A DNA stretch of 46,898 nt from Campylobacterales bacterium (lineage in GTDB: Bacteria; Campylobacterota; Campylobacteria; Campylobacterales; QNZT01): NCBI GenBank assembly GCA_027068765.1, contig JAMOMC010000034.1, positions 1 through 46,898 of the forward strand, written 5' to 3'. A model generated the notes under the pieces. That model did not search any database. It was not told where the DNA came from and worked only from the letters and a program-made list of their open reading frames with translations. Each line of letters begins with the position of its first letter. Positions within the stretch are counted from its first letter, which is position 1. Positions 34,535 through 43,409 of this stretch are shown in pieces. The position numbers and the translations under genes are program-made.

Positions 34535-37387
34535 ATGAAAATCATATTAATCTGTTTTATATCTATTTTAACCCTTCTAGCAAAGTGCGAATATAAGGTG
34601 AACATAGAGCTATTTCCAGATAAAAACTCTCTTGTCGCAGATATAGAAATTAAAAATTCTGATAAAAATATCACAGTAGATTTAGAAGGTTTCAATATTG
34701 AAAATGAGTTAAAAAAAGAGCAAGGTTATATATCTTTTTCTTATAAAAAGACTTTAAAAAATCAAATAAAAAAAGATTTTATCTTTTTAAATTCATCTTT
34801 TATTCCAAAAATAAACTCTTTATGTAGATATGAGTTAAACTTAACTCTCCCAAAAGAGTTTATAGCAATTAGTGAAAGTGAAGAGATAAGCCAAAAAAAT
34901 AGTATTGACAAAACTACCTATAGTTTTAAAATTAAAAAACCAATTGACAACATAAATATAATAGCTTCAAAAGATTTTATCATAGAGAGTGAAACTTATA
35001 ATAATATAGAAATTTCAACCTATTTTTTTAAAAAACACTCAAATTTATCACCTACATATATAAAAAAGGTAAAACATTATATTCAAATGTATGAAAAGAT
35101 GCTAGGGGAGTTTCCATACAAAAGATTTAGTGTTGTTGAAAACAGTTTTCAAACAGGCTACTCAATGCCAACTTTTACACTAATTGGAAGTCGCATCATA
35201 GATAAAGATTTTTTGATAGATATATCTTTGGGACATGAGATAGCTCATCAATGGTTTGGAAATTCAGTATTTAACGATTTCTCCAAAGGTAACTGGGTTG
35301 AGGGGCTTACTTCATATCTAGCCGATCACTACTATAAAGAGTTAGATGCAAAAGGGTGGGAGTATAGGAAAAAGATTTTAGATGATTATGCATCTTATGT
35401 AAATGAAAAAAATATATTTTTACTAAAAGATTTTACTCACCGATATGATAAGAAAAGTATGATTATAGGTTATGGAAAAGGGGCATTTGTTTTTCATGCT
35501 CTTCGAAAAAAAATTGGAGATGATCTATTTTTTGATGGGTTAAAAGCTTTTTACAAAGAGTACAAAACAAAATATGCAACATATACAGATATAGATAAGT
35601 TTTTTACAAACTTTACAAAAATAGATACAAGTGATGTTTTTCACAATGCATATGAGCATCTAGATATTATAGACTTTAACCCTGAAAATATCTCTGTTTT
35701 GTATGATGAGGGAAGTTACAACCTAACATTTGAGATACCTTTTGATAAAAATATAAGCCATGATTATAAACTCCCACTAATTGTGCAAAGTGAAGATAAA
35801 AATGAGAGTTTTTTTATAGATATAAATGATACAACCAAAGTTTCACTCTCTTTAAAAGATAGACCGCTAAAACTTATATTTGATAGAGATTATGATCTTT
35901 TTAGAACTTTAGCAGATGGTGAAAATATAGCAAATTTAGCAAAGCTTTTGGGAGATGAAAATCTCTCAATAGTTACAGACAATATAGAAGAGTTTAAAAA
36001 ACTAAAAAGAGTTTTCAAAAATGCCAATAAGATTAGAATTGATGAGTTAACTTTTAAACACATCCAGAGCAAAAATATACTATTTTTAAAAGATGCAAAA
36101 GAGTTAGCTCAAAAATCGATGACCACCTTACCAAAACAGCAAAAAGGAGTTTTCATAATCTGTGAAAAAAACCCTTGGAATGGAAGTAAAGTTGTAAGTT
36201 ATCTATATATTGAAAATGATAATGAAGCAAAAGCTTTAAGAAAACTACCACATTACTCAAAATATTCAGAACTATATTTTAAAGATGCAAAATTAGAGAA
36301 AAAATCAATAAAAAAGAGCCAAAGAGGAAAAATTTATACTATAGCAAAAAAACAACTAGCAGTAAAAACACCAAAACAGATTGGTTTAAAAGAGATTATA
36401 GAGGAGATTGAAGATAAAAAGCTAATCTTCATAGGTGAATCACACACAAACTTTGCACACCATATAAATCAATTAAACATCATAAAAGCACTCCATAAAA
36501 AAGGCAAAAAAGTTGCAATTGGGATGGAGATGTTTCAGAGAAAATTTCAAAATGTTCTTGATGATTATATAAAAGGAGAGATAGATGAAAAAACATTTTT
36601 GCAAAAAAGTGAATATTTTACAAGATGGAAATTTAACTACAATCTATATAAGCCAATTTTGGACTATGCAAAAGAGAATAAGATACCAGTTATCGCTCTA
36701 AATTTAGATAGAAAAATCATAAAAAAAGTTACAAAAAATGGTTTTTATGCTTTAAGTGACAAAGAGAAAGAGCTTCTTCCAAAAAGTATAGATTTTACAA
36801 ACCAGACATACAAAGATACTTTAAAAGCTTTTTTTAACTCCAATGTCCACTTAAATGCAGCTCATAAAAAAGGTGTAAAAAATGTAAATACAGACTTTGT
36901 CTACCAATCTCAGATAATTTGGGATGAGACGATGGCTGAGAGTATATCTTTGTATCTTGAAAAAAATCAAGATGTAGACTCATTTATAACTCTTGCAGGA
37001 GCTGGTCATTTAGAGGGTTATCACGGTATTCCAGATAGAGTTTTTAAAAGAGTCAAGCTACCTTTTGTTGTGATACTTCAAGATATGCCTGCAACTTCAA
37101 AAAGTGCTGATTTTGTACTCTTTCCACAAAAACTAAAAGTAAAAGAGCCTATGAAAATTGGAGTATTTTTAGATACTGTAAAAAATTTAAAAGTTATAAA
37201 AACTGTAAAAAACTCAATCGCATCTGAACTTGGAATAAAAAAAGGTGATGTTATTTTAGAAGTTGATGATAAAGAGGTTAAAAACTTAGATGAGATGAAG
37301 TTTATACTATTTTTTAAAAAAGAGGATGAGAAGATAAAGATAAAATTAAAAAGAGATAAAAAAACATTAACATTAGAGATTGGTTAA
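34535..37387 (+). CDS. M1 metallopeptidase-ChaN-PDZ fusion protein
   Basis: 950 residues from the ATG at 34535 (GGAG 7 bases upstream; a TTG two codons earlier is rejected). Signal peptide (to about 17). The M1-like peptidase part (about 20-460) has the zinc motif GHEIAHQWFGN (about 233 on) and the downstream Glu in NWVEGL, 17 residues after the second His rather than the usual 18; the GAMEN exopeptidase motif is replaced by GYSMPTF. Then a ChaN/haem-binding domain (about 615-860; IFIGESHTNFAHH, AGAGHLEGYHGIPDRV) and a C-terminal PDZ (about 865-950; LGIKKGDVILEVDD). Probably periplasmic. Its stop shares TTAA with the convergent gene. Confidence 0.85.
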   Translation: MKIILICFISILTLLAKCEYKVNIELFPDKNSLVADIEIKNSDKNITVDLEGFNIENELKKEQGYISFSYKKTLKNQIKKDFIFLNSSFIPKINSLCRYELNLTLPKEFIAISESEEISQKNSIDKTTYSFKIKKPIDNINIIASKDFIIESETYNNIEISTYFFKKHSNLSPTYIKKVKHYIQMYEKMLGEFPYKRFSVVENSFQTGYSMPTFTLIGSRIIDKDFLIDISLGHEIAHQWFGNSVFNDFSKGNWVEGLTSYLADHYYKELDAKGWEYRKKILDDYASYVNEKNIFLLKDFTHRYDKKSMIIGYGKGAFVFHALRKKIGDDLFFDGLKAFYKEYKTKYATYTDIDKFFTNFTKIDTSDVFHNAYEHLDIIDFNPENISVLYDEGSYNLTFEIPFDKNISHDYKLPLIVQSEDKNESFFIDINDTTKVSLSLKDRPLKLIFDRDYDLFRTLADGENIANLAKLLGDENLSIVTDNIEEFKKLKRVFKNANKIRIDELTFKHIQSKNILFLKDAKELAQKSMTTLPKQQKGVFIICEKNPWNGSKVVSYLYIENDNEAKALRKLPHYSKYSELYFKDAKLEKKSIKKSQRGKIYTIAKKQLAVKTPKQIGLKEIIEEIEDKKLIFIGESHTNFAHHINQLNIIKALHKKGKKVAIGMEMFQRKFQNVLDDYIKGEIDEKTFLQKSEYFTRWKFNYNLYKPILDYAKENKIPVIALNLDRKIIKKVTKNGFYALSDKEKELLPKSIDFTNQTYKDTLKAFFNSNVHLNAAHKKGVKNVNTDFVYQSQIIWDETMAESISLYLEKNQDVDSFITLAGAGHLEGYHGIPDRVFKRVKLPFVVILQDMPATSKSADFVLFPQKLKVKEPMKIGVFLDTVKNLKVIKTVKNSIASELGIKKGDVILEVDDKEVKNLDEMKFILFFKKEDEKIKIKLKRDKKTLTLEIG

Positions 37388-40300
37388 AACATCTCTAATG
37401 TATCTTTTATACTCTCATTATCAAATTTCATACGAAATTGCAGATATACCCCCTGCTTTGAATTGCTAAGATTAGCAAAATCACTATCATAAAATCCTAC
37501 AAAATTATAACCTAAACCAAGATAAGAATTTTTAAAGATATTGTATCCGCCAAAAACACCAAAACTTTGATCAAAATTAGAAGAGTTATAAGAATGAAGC
37601 AAAGAGAGTGTAAGACCTAAATCAACTTTTTTATTTATATCATAAATATACTCAAATCCAAGAGTATCAATCAAGCTATCAAAACTAACGGCATCTATAA
37701 AATCCTCAGAATATTTTAATCCATAATGACCTGAGAGTGTGCTATTTTTTGTAGGGTGCAAAATATATTTTAAGCTATTTATAATCTTTGCTAATTTTAT
37801 ATTTTCATCTTTTTGATATAGATAATTTAAACTATTTAAGAGCATAAAATAGTCATCTTCTCTATAAGCAAAAGATAATTTCATATCTACCTTATCACTT
37901 TTTTTATCTCCTCTCAAGAGATTTACTCTATTTGCATAAGAGAGAGCTAGATGCTCATTTACATCTGTAAAAACACCAAAATCAAAGTTTACCTTTTTCT
38001 CTTTTTCACCAGTTTTATACTCTGATTTTGCATTTGCACTCCACTTGTTCTTTTTATAGTTTGCAGATAGTGAGTATGCAGAAAAATCTCTATCTTTATC
38101 TATATCTTTTATACTTTTTTCGCTCTCATATGCAAGATTTAGCATCCAGTTATCATTTAATTTCCACATCTGATTTAATCCTAAATCTCCAAAAACTCTT
38201 GAAGAGTTTTCACTTATACCACTTTTTATACTCACCCCATCCCAAGGGGAAGTTTTTAACCCTACTCTATTTATATTTGATTTTTGAGTTTTTCCCTCTA
38301 GTGTTTCGTGATTTGCAAAAACACTTACAGTTTGATTGATACGATAATTTAACTCTAAAAATGTACGATCTTTAAAATTATCTGATTTTCCATTTAATGA
38401 ATACTCATTTGAGAGTGCAACTTTAATGCGATTATGAAAAAAACTCTTTGATAAAGATGTGAGAAGTTGAGATTTAGCATCTTTTTCTCTACTTGATTTT
38501 CCATATCTATACCCCAATACTCCCATAAATCCATCTTTATTATATTGTATATAATTTTCTAAAATATTTTTACTATCTTTATCTCTAATACTCATATCTC
38601 CATAAGCAGAGAGTTTAATAGCTATATTTTTCCAGTAATTTATCTTTGAATCTATACCATATCTTCTTTTTCCATTCTCATTTGAGTTTTGCTGCCCTAG
38701 ACCAAATCCACTCTCTTGCATATTAAGATAGAGTTTTGTTTCACTTATTGTATTGTGGTGAGATAACTCTACTAAATATGCATCTTCACCACTCTTCGCA
38801 TACTCTGCATTTATGATGATATTTTCATCTACTTTTACTCTTGCATCTATGCCATAAAGTCTGTTTTTTTCTCTCTCATTTATCAAACTCCCACCAAACT
38901 CTAACCGTCCATCAAAAAATCTTACAGAGGCTCTACCACCATAAGTATAACTTTTTTTATCTCCACTTTGAACCTCATAATCCACAACTATAAACTTCTC
39001 ATTTCCACTCTCATCACTACTAGATATACTCTCTTTAAAGTACAAAGTTCCCCCAAGATAATCTATATTATAATCATAAATAGAGCGAAGAGGTTTTTTA
39101 GATATTATAATCTGGGGTCTATATCTATCTCTAACTTCAAGATATATATTTTCACTTCCCTCTACTATATCTGTATGGCTTAATTTATAATATCCACTTG
39201 TTCCATCTCCTCTTATCTCATCTTTAAAAAAGATATTTTTACTCTGGGACACAAAAGCATTATACTCAAACACATCTGCTTTAAATTCAGACTTTACACC
39301 ATTTAAACGACGAGAGTAACTAGATAACTTATGAGTATTCAAAGCTGTATCAAAATCTCCAAAAAGTGCATAAAATCTCTCTTTTTCAATTTTTAAATAG
39401 AGCTTTTTTGAACTTTGTGCTTCATTTTTAGAGAGACTCTCATCACCATAGATAGTATATTCACTTTTTGGATTTATCTCTTCAATTAGCCCTAAATCAC
39501 CTCTTTTTCCACTATCATATGCGATACTTAAAAGAGTATCACCACTAATTGTACCTTTAGCAAAAAATGCCACATCTCCATCTTTATAGAGTGGATCTTG
39601 TTTAACTTTTTTTAAATTTTTTCTAATCTCTTCATAACCAATACTCCCTTTAGCAAACCCAACGATAAACCAATCTCTTTTTTTAGCCTTCAACCAAGCT
39701 TTTGTATACTCATTTTGGTTTTGAAAAGGAAATTGAAGCTTTACCTCTCCTGCATTTGAAGTAGCTTGTAGTTCAATGTATGCTATGCCGTTTTGAATTA
39801 CTGTGTATTTGTCATCACCTGATATTTTAGCTAGTGGATTATCTTTTAATCTATTTAAAGTATCTTGTGACATGTATGGTTTATAAACTTTAAAAGTCCC
39901 AATTTTTCCACTTCTAATTGGATAACCAAAATTATCAAAAAACTGTACAGCGATAACAGGAGAGGTTTCGCCATCTGCAACAAGATATGATTTTTCTTTT
40001 ACAATTTTTGCTTTTACAGGAGAGGTTGAGAGGTGGATTTTTCTCTTTATGACTCTCTTTATATCTCCATTTTTATCTAAGATTTTAGCTTCAAAGATAT
40101 TTGTACCATCTACTATATCAACACCTCTATATGTACTAATTACCCTTTTTTGATCTTTACTCTTTATATCTCCATCAAAATTTATCATATCTACTTTTTT
40201 ACCATTTAGATAAAGTTGCATCTTATCTTTGCTAGAGTATAAAAAAGCAACTTTTACAGATGGCATTGGTGGTACAAAATCCTCTTTTGGCCATAAAAAA

Positions 40301-41688
40301 ACCTCGTCTTCTTTATATTTATCAAAATCAAGTGAACTAAACGGGGGCATATTTTCATCAACTCTATGGGGAGTTTTAAATTTTTTTGTAATATTTTCAT
40401 CTTTTTTTAACTCATCACTTTTTAAACAAAATGTAACTTTTTGAATCTGTGAAGAGCGAGTATTTACAAAACGAGATGTTAAAGAGCCTAAACTTCTTGT
40501 ACTTTCCTCACACTTTTTTAATGAAAATTTAGTATCAATACTAACAACATAAGTCCCTGGTATCTTATCAGCAAAGTGAAACTTTCCAAATCTATCACTC
40601 AAAACCGATGTTCCATCTTGCAAATAAAATCGAACACCTTTAACCCCTACTCCATCCATCTTTACACTACCTAAAATCAGAGATTTGTTAGAAAAATCAT
40701 CTTTTATTTTAGTTTTAACTTCACTTATATTTGATTTTGTACTGTTATAAGATGCAAAGCTACTGCTTTTTATATAACCTTTTGCCCCAATATCGACAAA
40801 AGATATAAAGGTAAAACTAAAACTATCTTTAGCCTTTAGAGTTTTTATATCAAAACTAAACTCTTGTTTATCTTTTGAAAAATCTACATTTTGATTAAAT
40901 GAATTTATGTTATATTTTAAACCTTTAAAAACTCTATTTTCAACCTTCAAATTTTCAATATCTTCATCACCCCTATTTTCAACTATGATAGTATATTTTA
41001 TAAACTCTCCAATTGACGAAATAGATTTGTTTGCTACTATACTTGTCCATATCGTAGAGTTTTCTCTCTTGGCTTTAGTTTTTATAGTTGCTACGGCAAA
41101 AAGATCTTTTAAAGTTGCTTTTACTTTTGTGCCATTTTTTGCATAAATTTTACCATCTCCCTCTTTTTTGACTTCACTTTGAATCTCTATAAAACCTGTA
41201 AAGGTTTTTGAATTTTTCACTCTATATATACGAATTAACTCTTGGTCAAAATCTGAAGAGATTTTTATATCTAAAAAATTATTTTTTGTACTATTGTCAT
41301 CTATATAAGAGATTAATAAAGGCTCATTAGCTTTGAAAAAGAGTGATTTTTCAACACTTCTATTTTTTCTTAACATTGGCTTTAGCGGTGTAAAGACTCC
41401 ATTAAAAAAAAACTCTGTATGCAAAAAAGTTAAACTCTTATCCCCAAACTCACTATCTTTGTAAAATGTCAAAGATGCTGGAGCTGTTTTTTTATCTCTT
41501 ATCTTTACATTTATCTGATTTGAACTACTTCTCTGTTTTAAATCATCTAATGTAAAATTTGCAACTGCTGGTTTAAAAAGTATATCTTTATAAGAGTTTG
41601 CATTAAGTTGGTGAGTTAAAAAAAGAAGAAGAAAAGGGAGTATTACTCCCTTAACTTTTTGCCTAAATTTATGGCAATTTATAAACAT
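37384..41688 (-). CDS. Large outer-membrane protein: DUF11, Ig-like domains and beta-barrel
   Basis: 1434 residues. Signal peptide (to about 31), an N-terminal beta region, a DUF11-type domain (about 210-325; YTIIVENRGDEDIENLKVEN), a carboxypeptidase-regulatory/CnaB-like domain (about 336-425; VSVKMDG-type start, SDRFGKFHFADKIPGTY), Ig/invasin-like domains (about 480-650; LVADGETSPVIAVQFFDNFG), and a long run of amphipathic strands (about 700-1434) ending GVYLQFRMKF plus a short tail, fitting a large outer-membrane barrel. No ribosome site is obvious before the ATG; it follows the 361-residue protein gene by 20 bases. Likely the outer-membrane anchor or exporter of the surface locus. Function not known. 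Confidence 0.7.
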   Translation of the reverse strand: MFINCHKFRQKVKGVILPFLLLFLTHQLNANSYKDILFKPAVANFTLDDLKQRSSSNQINVKIRDKKTAPASLTFYKDSEFGDKSLTFLHTEFFFNGVFTPLKPMLRKNRSVEKSLFFKANEPLLISYIDDNSTKNNFLDIKISSDFDQELIRIYRVKNSKTFTGFIEIQSEVKKEGDGKIYAKNGTKVKATLKDLFAVATIKTKAKRENSTIWTSIVANKSISSIGEFIKYTIIVENRGDEDIENLKVENRVFKGLKYNINSFNQNVDFSKDKQEFSFDIKTLKAKDSFSFTFISFVDIGAKGYIKSSSFASYNSTKSNISEVKTKIKDDFSNKSLILGSVKMDGVGVKGVRFYLQDGTSVLSDRFGKFHFADKIPGTYVVSIDTKFSLKKCEESTRSLGSLTSRFVNTRSSQIQKVTFCLKSDELKKDENITKKFKTPHRVDENMPPFSSLDFDKYKEDEVFLWPKEDFVPPMPSVKVAFLYSSKDKMQLYLNGKKVDMINFDGDIKSKDQKRVISTYRGVDIVDGTNIFEAKILDKNGDIKRVIKRKIHLSTSPVKAKIVKEKSYLVADGETSPVIAVQFFDNFGYPIRSGKIGTFKVYKPYMSQDTLNRLKDNPLAKISGDDKYTVIQNGIAYIELQATSNAGEVKLQFPFQNQNEYTKAWLKAKKRDWFIVGFAKGSIGYEEIRKNLKKVKQDPLYKDGDVAFFAKGTISGDTLLSIAYDSGKRGDLGLIEEINPKSEYTIYGDESLSKNEAQSSKKLYLKIEKERFYALFGDFDTALNTHKLSSYSRRLNGVKSEFKADVFEYNAFVSQSKNIFFKDEIRGDGTSGYYKLSHTDIVEGSENIYLEVRDRYRPQIIISKKPLRSIYDYNIDYLGGTLYFKESISSSDESGNEKFIVVDYEVQSGDKKSYTYGGRASVRFFDGRLEFGGSLINEREKNRLYGIDARVKVDENIIINAEYAKSGEDAYLVELSHHNTISETKLYLNMQESGFGLGQQNSNENGKRRYGIDSKINYWKNIAIKLSAYGDMSIRDKDSKNILENYIQYNKDGFMGVLGYRYGKSSREKDAKSQLLTSLSKSFFHNRIKVALSNEYSLNGKSDNFKDRTFLELNYRINQTVSVFANHETLEGKTQKSNINRVGLKTSPWDGVSIKSGISENSSRVFGDLGLNQMWKLNDNWMLNLAYESEKSIKDIDKDRDFSAYSLSANYKKNKWSANAKSEYKTGEKEKKVNFDFGVFTDVNEHLALSYANRVNLLRGDKKSDKVDMKLSFAYREDDYFMLLNSLNYLYQKDENIKLAKIINSLKYILHPTKNSTLSGHYGLKYSEDFIDAVSFDSLIDTLGFEYIYDINKKVDLGLTLSLLHSYNSSNFDQSFGVFGGYNIFKNSYLGLGYNFVGFYDSDFANLSNSKQGVYLQFRMKFDNESIKDTLEMF

Positions 41689-41708
41689 TACAATGAAATA
41701 TGCAAAGT

Positions 41709-42794
41709 CTATTTAATAGTTACAGTTACATAAGCACACTCAGTAACACCACCACCAATTGTCTCAAAATCGAACAGTGTAAGACCTGCCGCATTTGGAT
41801 CTTGACCAGTTGGACCATTTAATCCTGTAATATCTGCTTCCACTGAGTTACAATCACAAGTTCCCGAACCATTAAACATAGCTACAGCTGAACCAGCCGC
41901 TTCAAGAGTTACAGGATTTAGAGTATCAGTTATAATCGCACCTGTTGCATCTGCACTACCTGTCGCATTTGTTACAATATAGCAATATCTAACCTCCGCT
42001 CCTGGAATTCTTTTTGGATTTGTTATACCATTTACAGGATCACTAATTACTATTGAATTTTTTGAAACAGTTAAATTTGCAGTAACAATTTTCCATGCAT
42101 CTGCACTTGAAAACATACCATCATATTGAACATCTGTAGTACCTGCACCATCAGCAAAAACTATCTGCACAGTAGCCGCATCATCCGCTACATTTCCATT
42201 ATCACTCGATATTGCTGTACCTTCACTACCTATACCTTCACCTTGTGCAGCTTGTGCTTGAAGATCATATACAGCAATTGCATCATTTGCAGCATCTGCT
42301 GGAACATCAGCAATGATAAAAACTGTAGCCTCCGCATCTGGAGCCAACTCATCTATATAAGACTCTGTATCTGTGGTTACATCATAAACACCATTATTAT
42401 TTGCATCTACAAAAACTCTTACATTATCAAGCCCATAAGTATCACTTACCTCATTTGCACCACTAAAAGCTATAGTTGATGTTTCAAGTGAAGTTAATAA
42501 AAAATCCTGCACTGTATTTCCATCATTTCTAACTGTATATGTAAGAAGTACATTAGTTGTATCTGCACCAACAGTAACAGCTTGAGTATCAACAGTTGAT
42601 ACTACTAAATCTATCTTATTATCGACTTTATAAGAGTTTGTATCAGTCAAAGTAGATGTTGTACCATTAACTGTAAAACTAAAAGATGCTGTACTAGATA
42701 TATCTGTACCTGAAAGTGTACCTGCTGCAAATGCACCTGTTGCACTTGCACTAAGTAGCAAAGCTACCGCCAATTTTTTAGATTGTTTTAACAT
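41709..42794 (-). CDS. Exported DUF11-type surface protein, Ala/Thr/Asp-rich
   Basis: 361 residues from the ATG at 42792-42794, behind a very strong GGGGG site; a longer upstream frame is rejected. Signal peptide ending GAFA. N-terminal domain SSTASFSFTVNGTT / SNSYKVDNKIDLVVST-like, a DUF11-like beta domain, a calcium-type loop DANNNGVYD, and a second DUF11-like domain with Cys residues (RYCYIV, TCDCNS, ECAYVTV). Low Lys/Arg and high Ala/Thr/Asp/Val suit an abundant surface or S-layer-like protein. Paralogous to the 311-residue protein at 43410. Preceded by the strong hairpin at 42838-42882. Confidence 0.75.
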   Translation of the reverse strand: MLKQSKKLAVALLLSASATGAFAAGTLSGTDISSTASFSFTVNGTTSTLTDTNSYKVDNKIDLVVSTVDTQAVTVGADTTNVLLTYTVRNDGNTVQDFLLTSLETSTIAFSGANEVSDTYGLDNVRVFVDANNNGVYDVTTDTESYIDELAPDAEATVFIIADVPADAANDAIAVYDLQAQAAQGEGIGSEGTAISSDNGNVADDAATVQIVFADGAGTTDVQYDGMFSSADAWKIVTANLTVSKNSIVISDPVNGITNPKRIPGAEVRYCYIVTNATGSADATGAIITDTLNPVTLEAAGSAVAMFNGSGTCDCNSVEADITGLNGPTGQDPNAAGLTLFDFETIGGGVTECAYVTVTIK

Positions 42795-42837
42795 ATAAAT
42801 TCCCCCTATGGAATATAAAAATTTATTTTCAAGTGTC

Positions 42838-42882
42838 ATGCACTTGCAAGATAGTCTCTGGGGAGCTATCTTGTAAGTGCAT
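42838..42882 (-). other. Long stem-loop between surface genes
   Basis: 17-base arms ATGCACTTGCAAGATAG (42838-42854) and CTATCTTGTAAGTGCAT (42866-42882) pair with one mismatch (A/C on the minus-strand transcript, or G-U on the other), with inner CTC/GAG extending the stem and a loop of about 4 bases. It lies in the 116-base gap between the 162- and 361-residue genes. No T-run follows directly, so it is more likely an RNA-processing, stabilising or partial-termination element than a simple terminator. Confidence 0.65.
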
Positions 42883-42910
42883 AAACACCACCTCTATCTA
42901 ATTTTACTAT

Positions 42911-43399
42911 TTACTGTAATTTTGTCTTAAAACTTACATCTGTTACTGATTTTGCTTCCAAAGATGCTGTTAAAATCCATCTTACATTTGTATACTCTTT
43001 TGGAAGTGCCAATCTCTGTTTCTCTCCAATTTTCACCATAAGCTCATCTGGTTTTTTAAAACTTTCACCATTATCTACTGAGAAAAAGATTTCACAATCA
43101 CTCTCACACTTTGCACTATCTGCTACATATTGTGTATGTTTAGGTATGGCATTGTTTAAAACCATATCTTTTACACTTGTCTTTGTATGATTTGTGATAG
43201 AATTTTTATAAACTACAACATCACCTGGAATCACTTTTTTTGCCTCTTTTAAAACAGTTTTTTTCTCTCCATTTTCTAAAACTTCAACAACCTCTTTATA
43301 AGATTTTGAACTAAGAGTCACACTTTTTTCTTTAGCTTGTAAGCTTGAAGCTACAAGAAGTGCCACGCCCATGCCTACTGTTAAAATAATTTTTTTCAT
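42911..43399 (-). CDS. Small exported DUF11-like protein
   Basis: 162 residues. Signal peptide (MKKIILTVGMGVALLVASSLQA) followed by a single DUF11-like beta domain: KKVIPGDVVVYKNSITNHTK, VKDMVLNNAIPKHTQYVADS, and a Cys pair (CESDCEIFFSVDNG). DUF11 domains are Ig-like folds common in surface proteins. GGGAGAG lies before the ATG. It follows the 311-residue gene by 10 bases and precedes the hairpin, so it is the second gene of the surface operon. Confidence 0.75.
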   Translation of the reverse strand: MKKIILTVGMGVALLVASSLQAKEKSVTLSSKSYKEVVEVLENGEKKTVLKEAKKVIPGDVVVYKNSITNHTKTSVKDMVLNNAIPKHTQYVADSAKCESDCEIFFSVDNGESFKKPDELMVKIGEKQRLALPKEYTNVRWILTASLEAKSVTDVSFKTKLQ

Positions 43400-43409
43400 A
43401 TCTCTCTCC

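Noticed and set aside
37384-37387. Possible frameshift or gene fusion where the M1-ChaN gene meets the barrel gene
   Set aside because: The two genes are convergent and simply share the TTAA that supplies both stop codons; both ends look complete.
42126-42479. Plus-strand open frame rich in Ile/Cys/Thr opposite the 361-residue surface protein
   Set aside because: Antisense shadow of a repetitive Ala/Thr/Asp-coding sequence; no start signal or domain.
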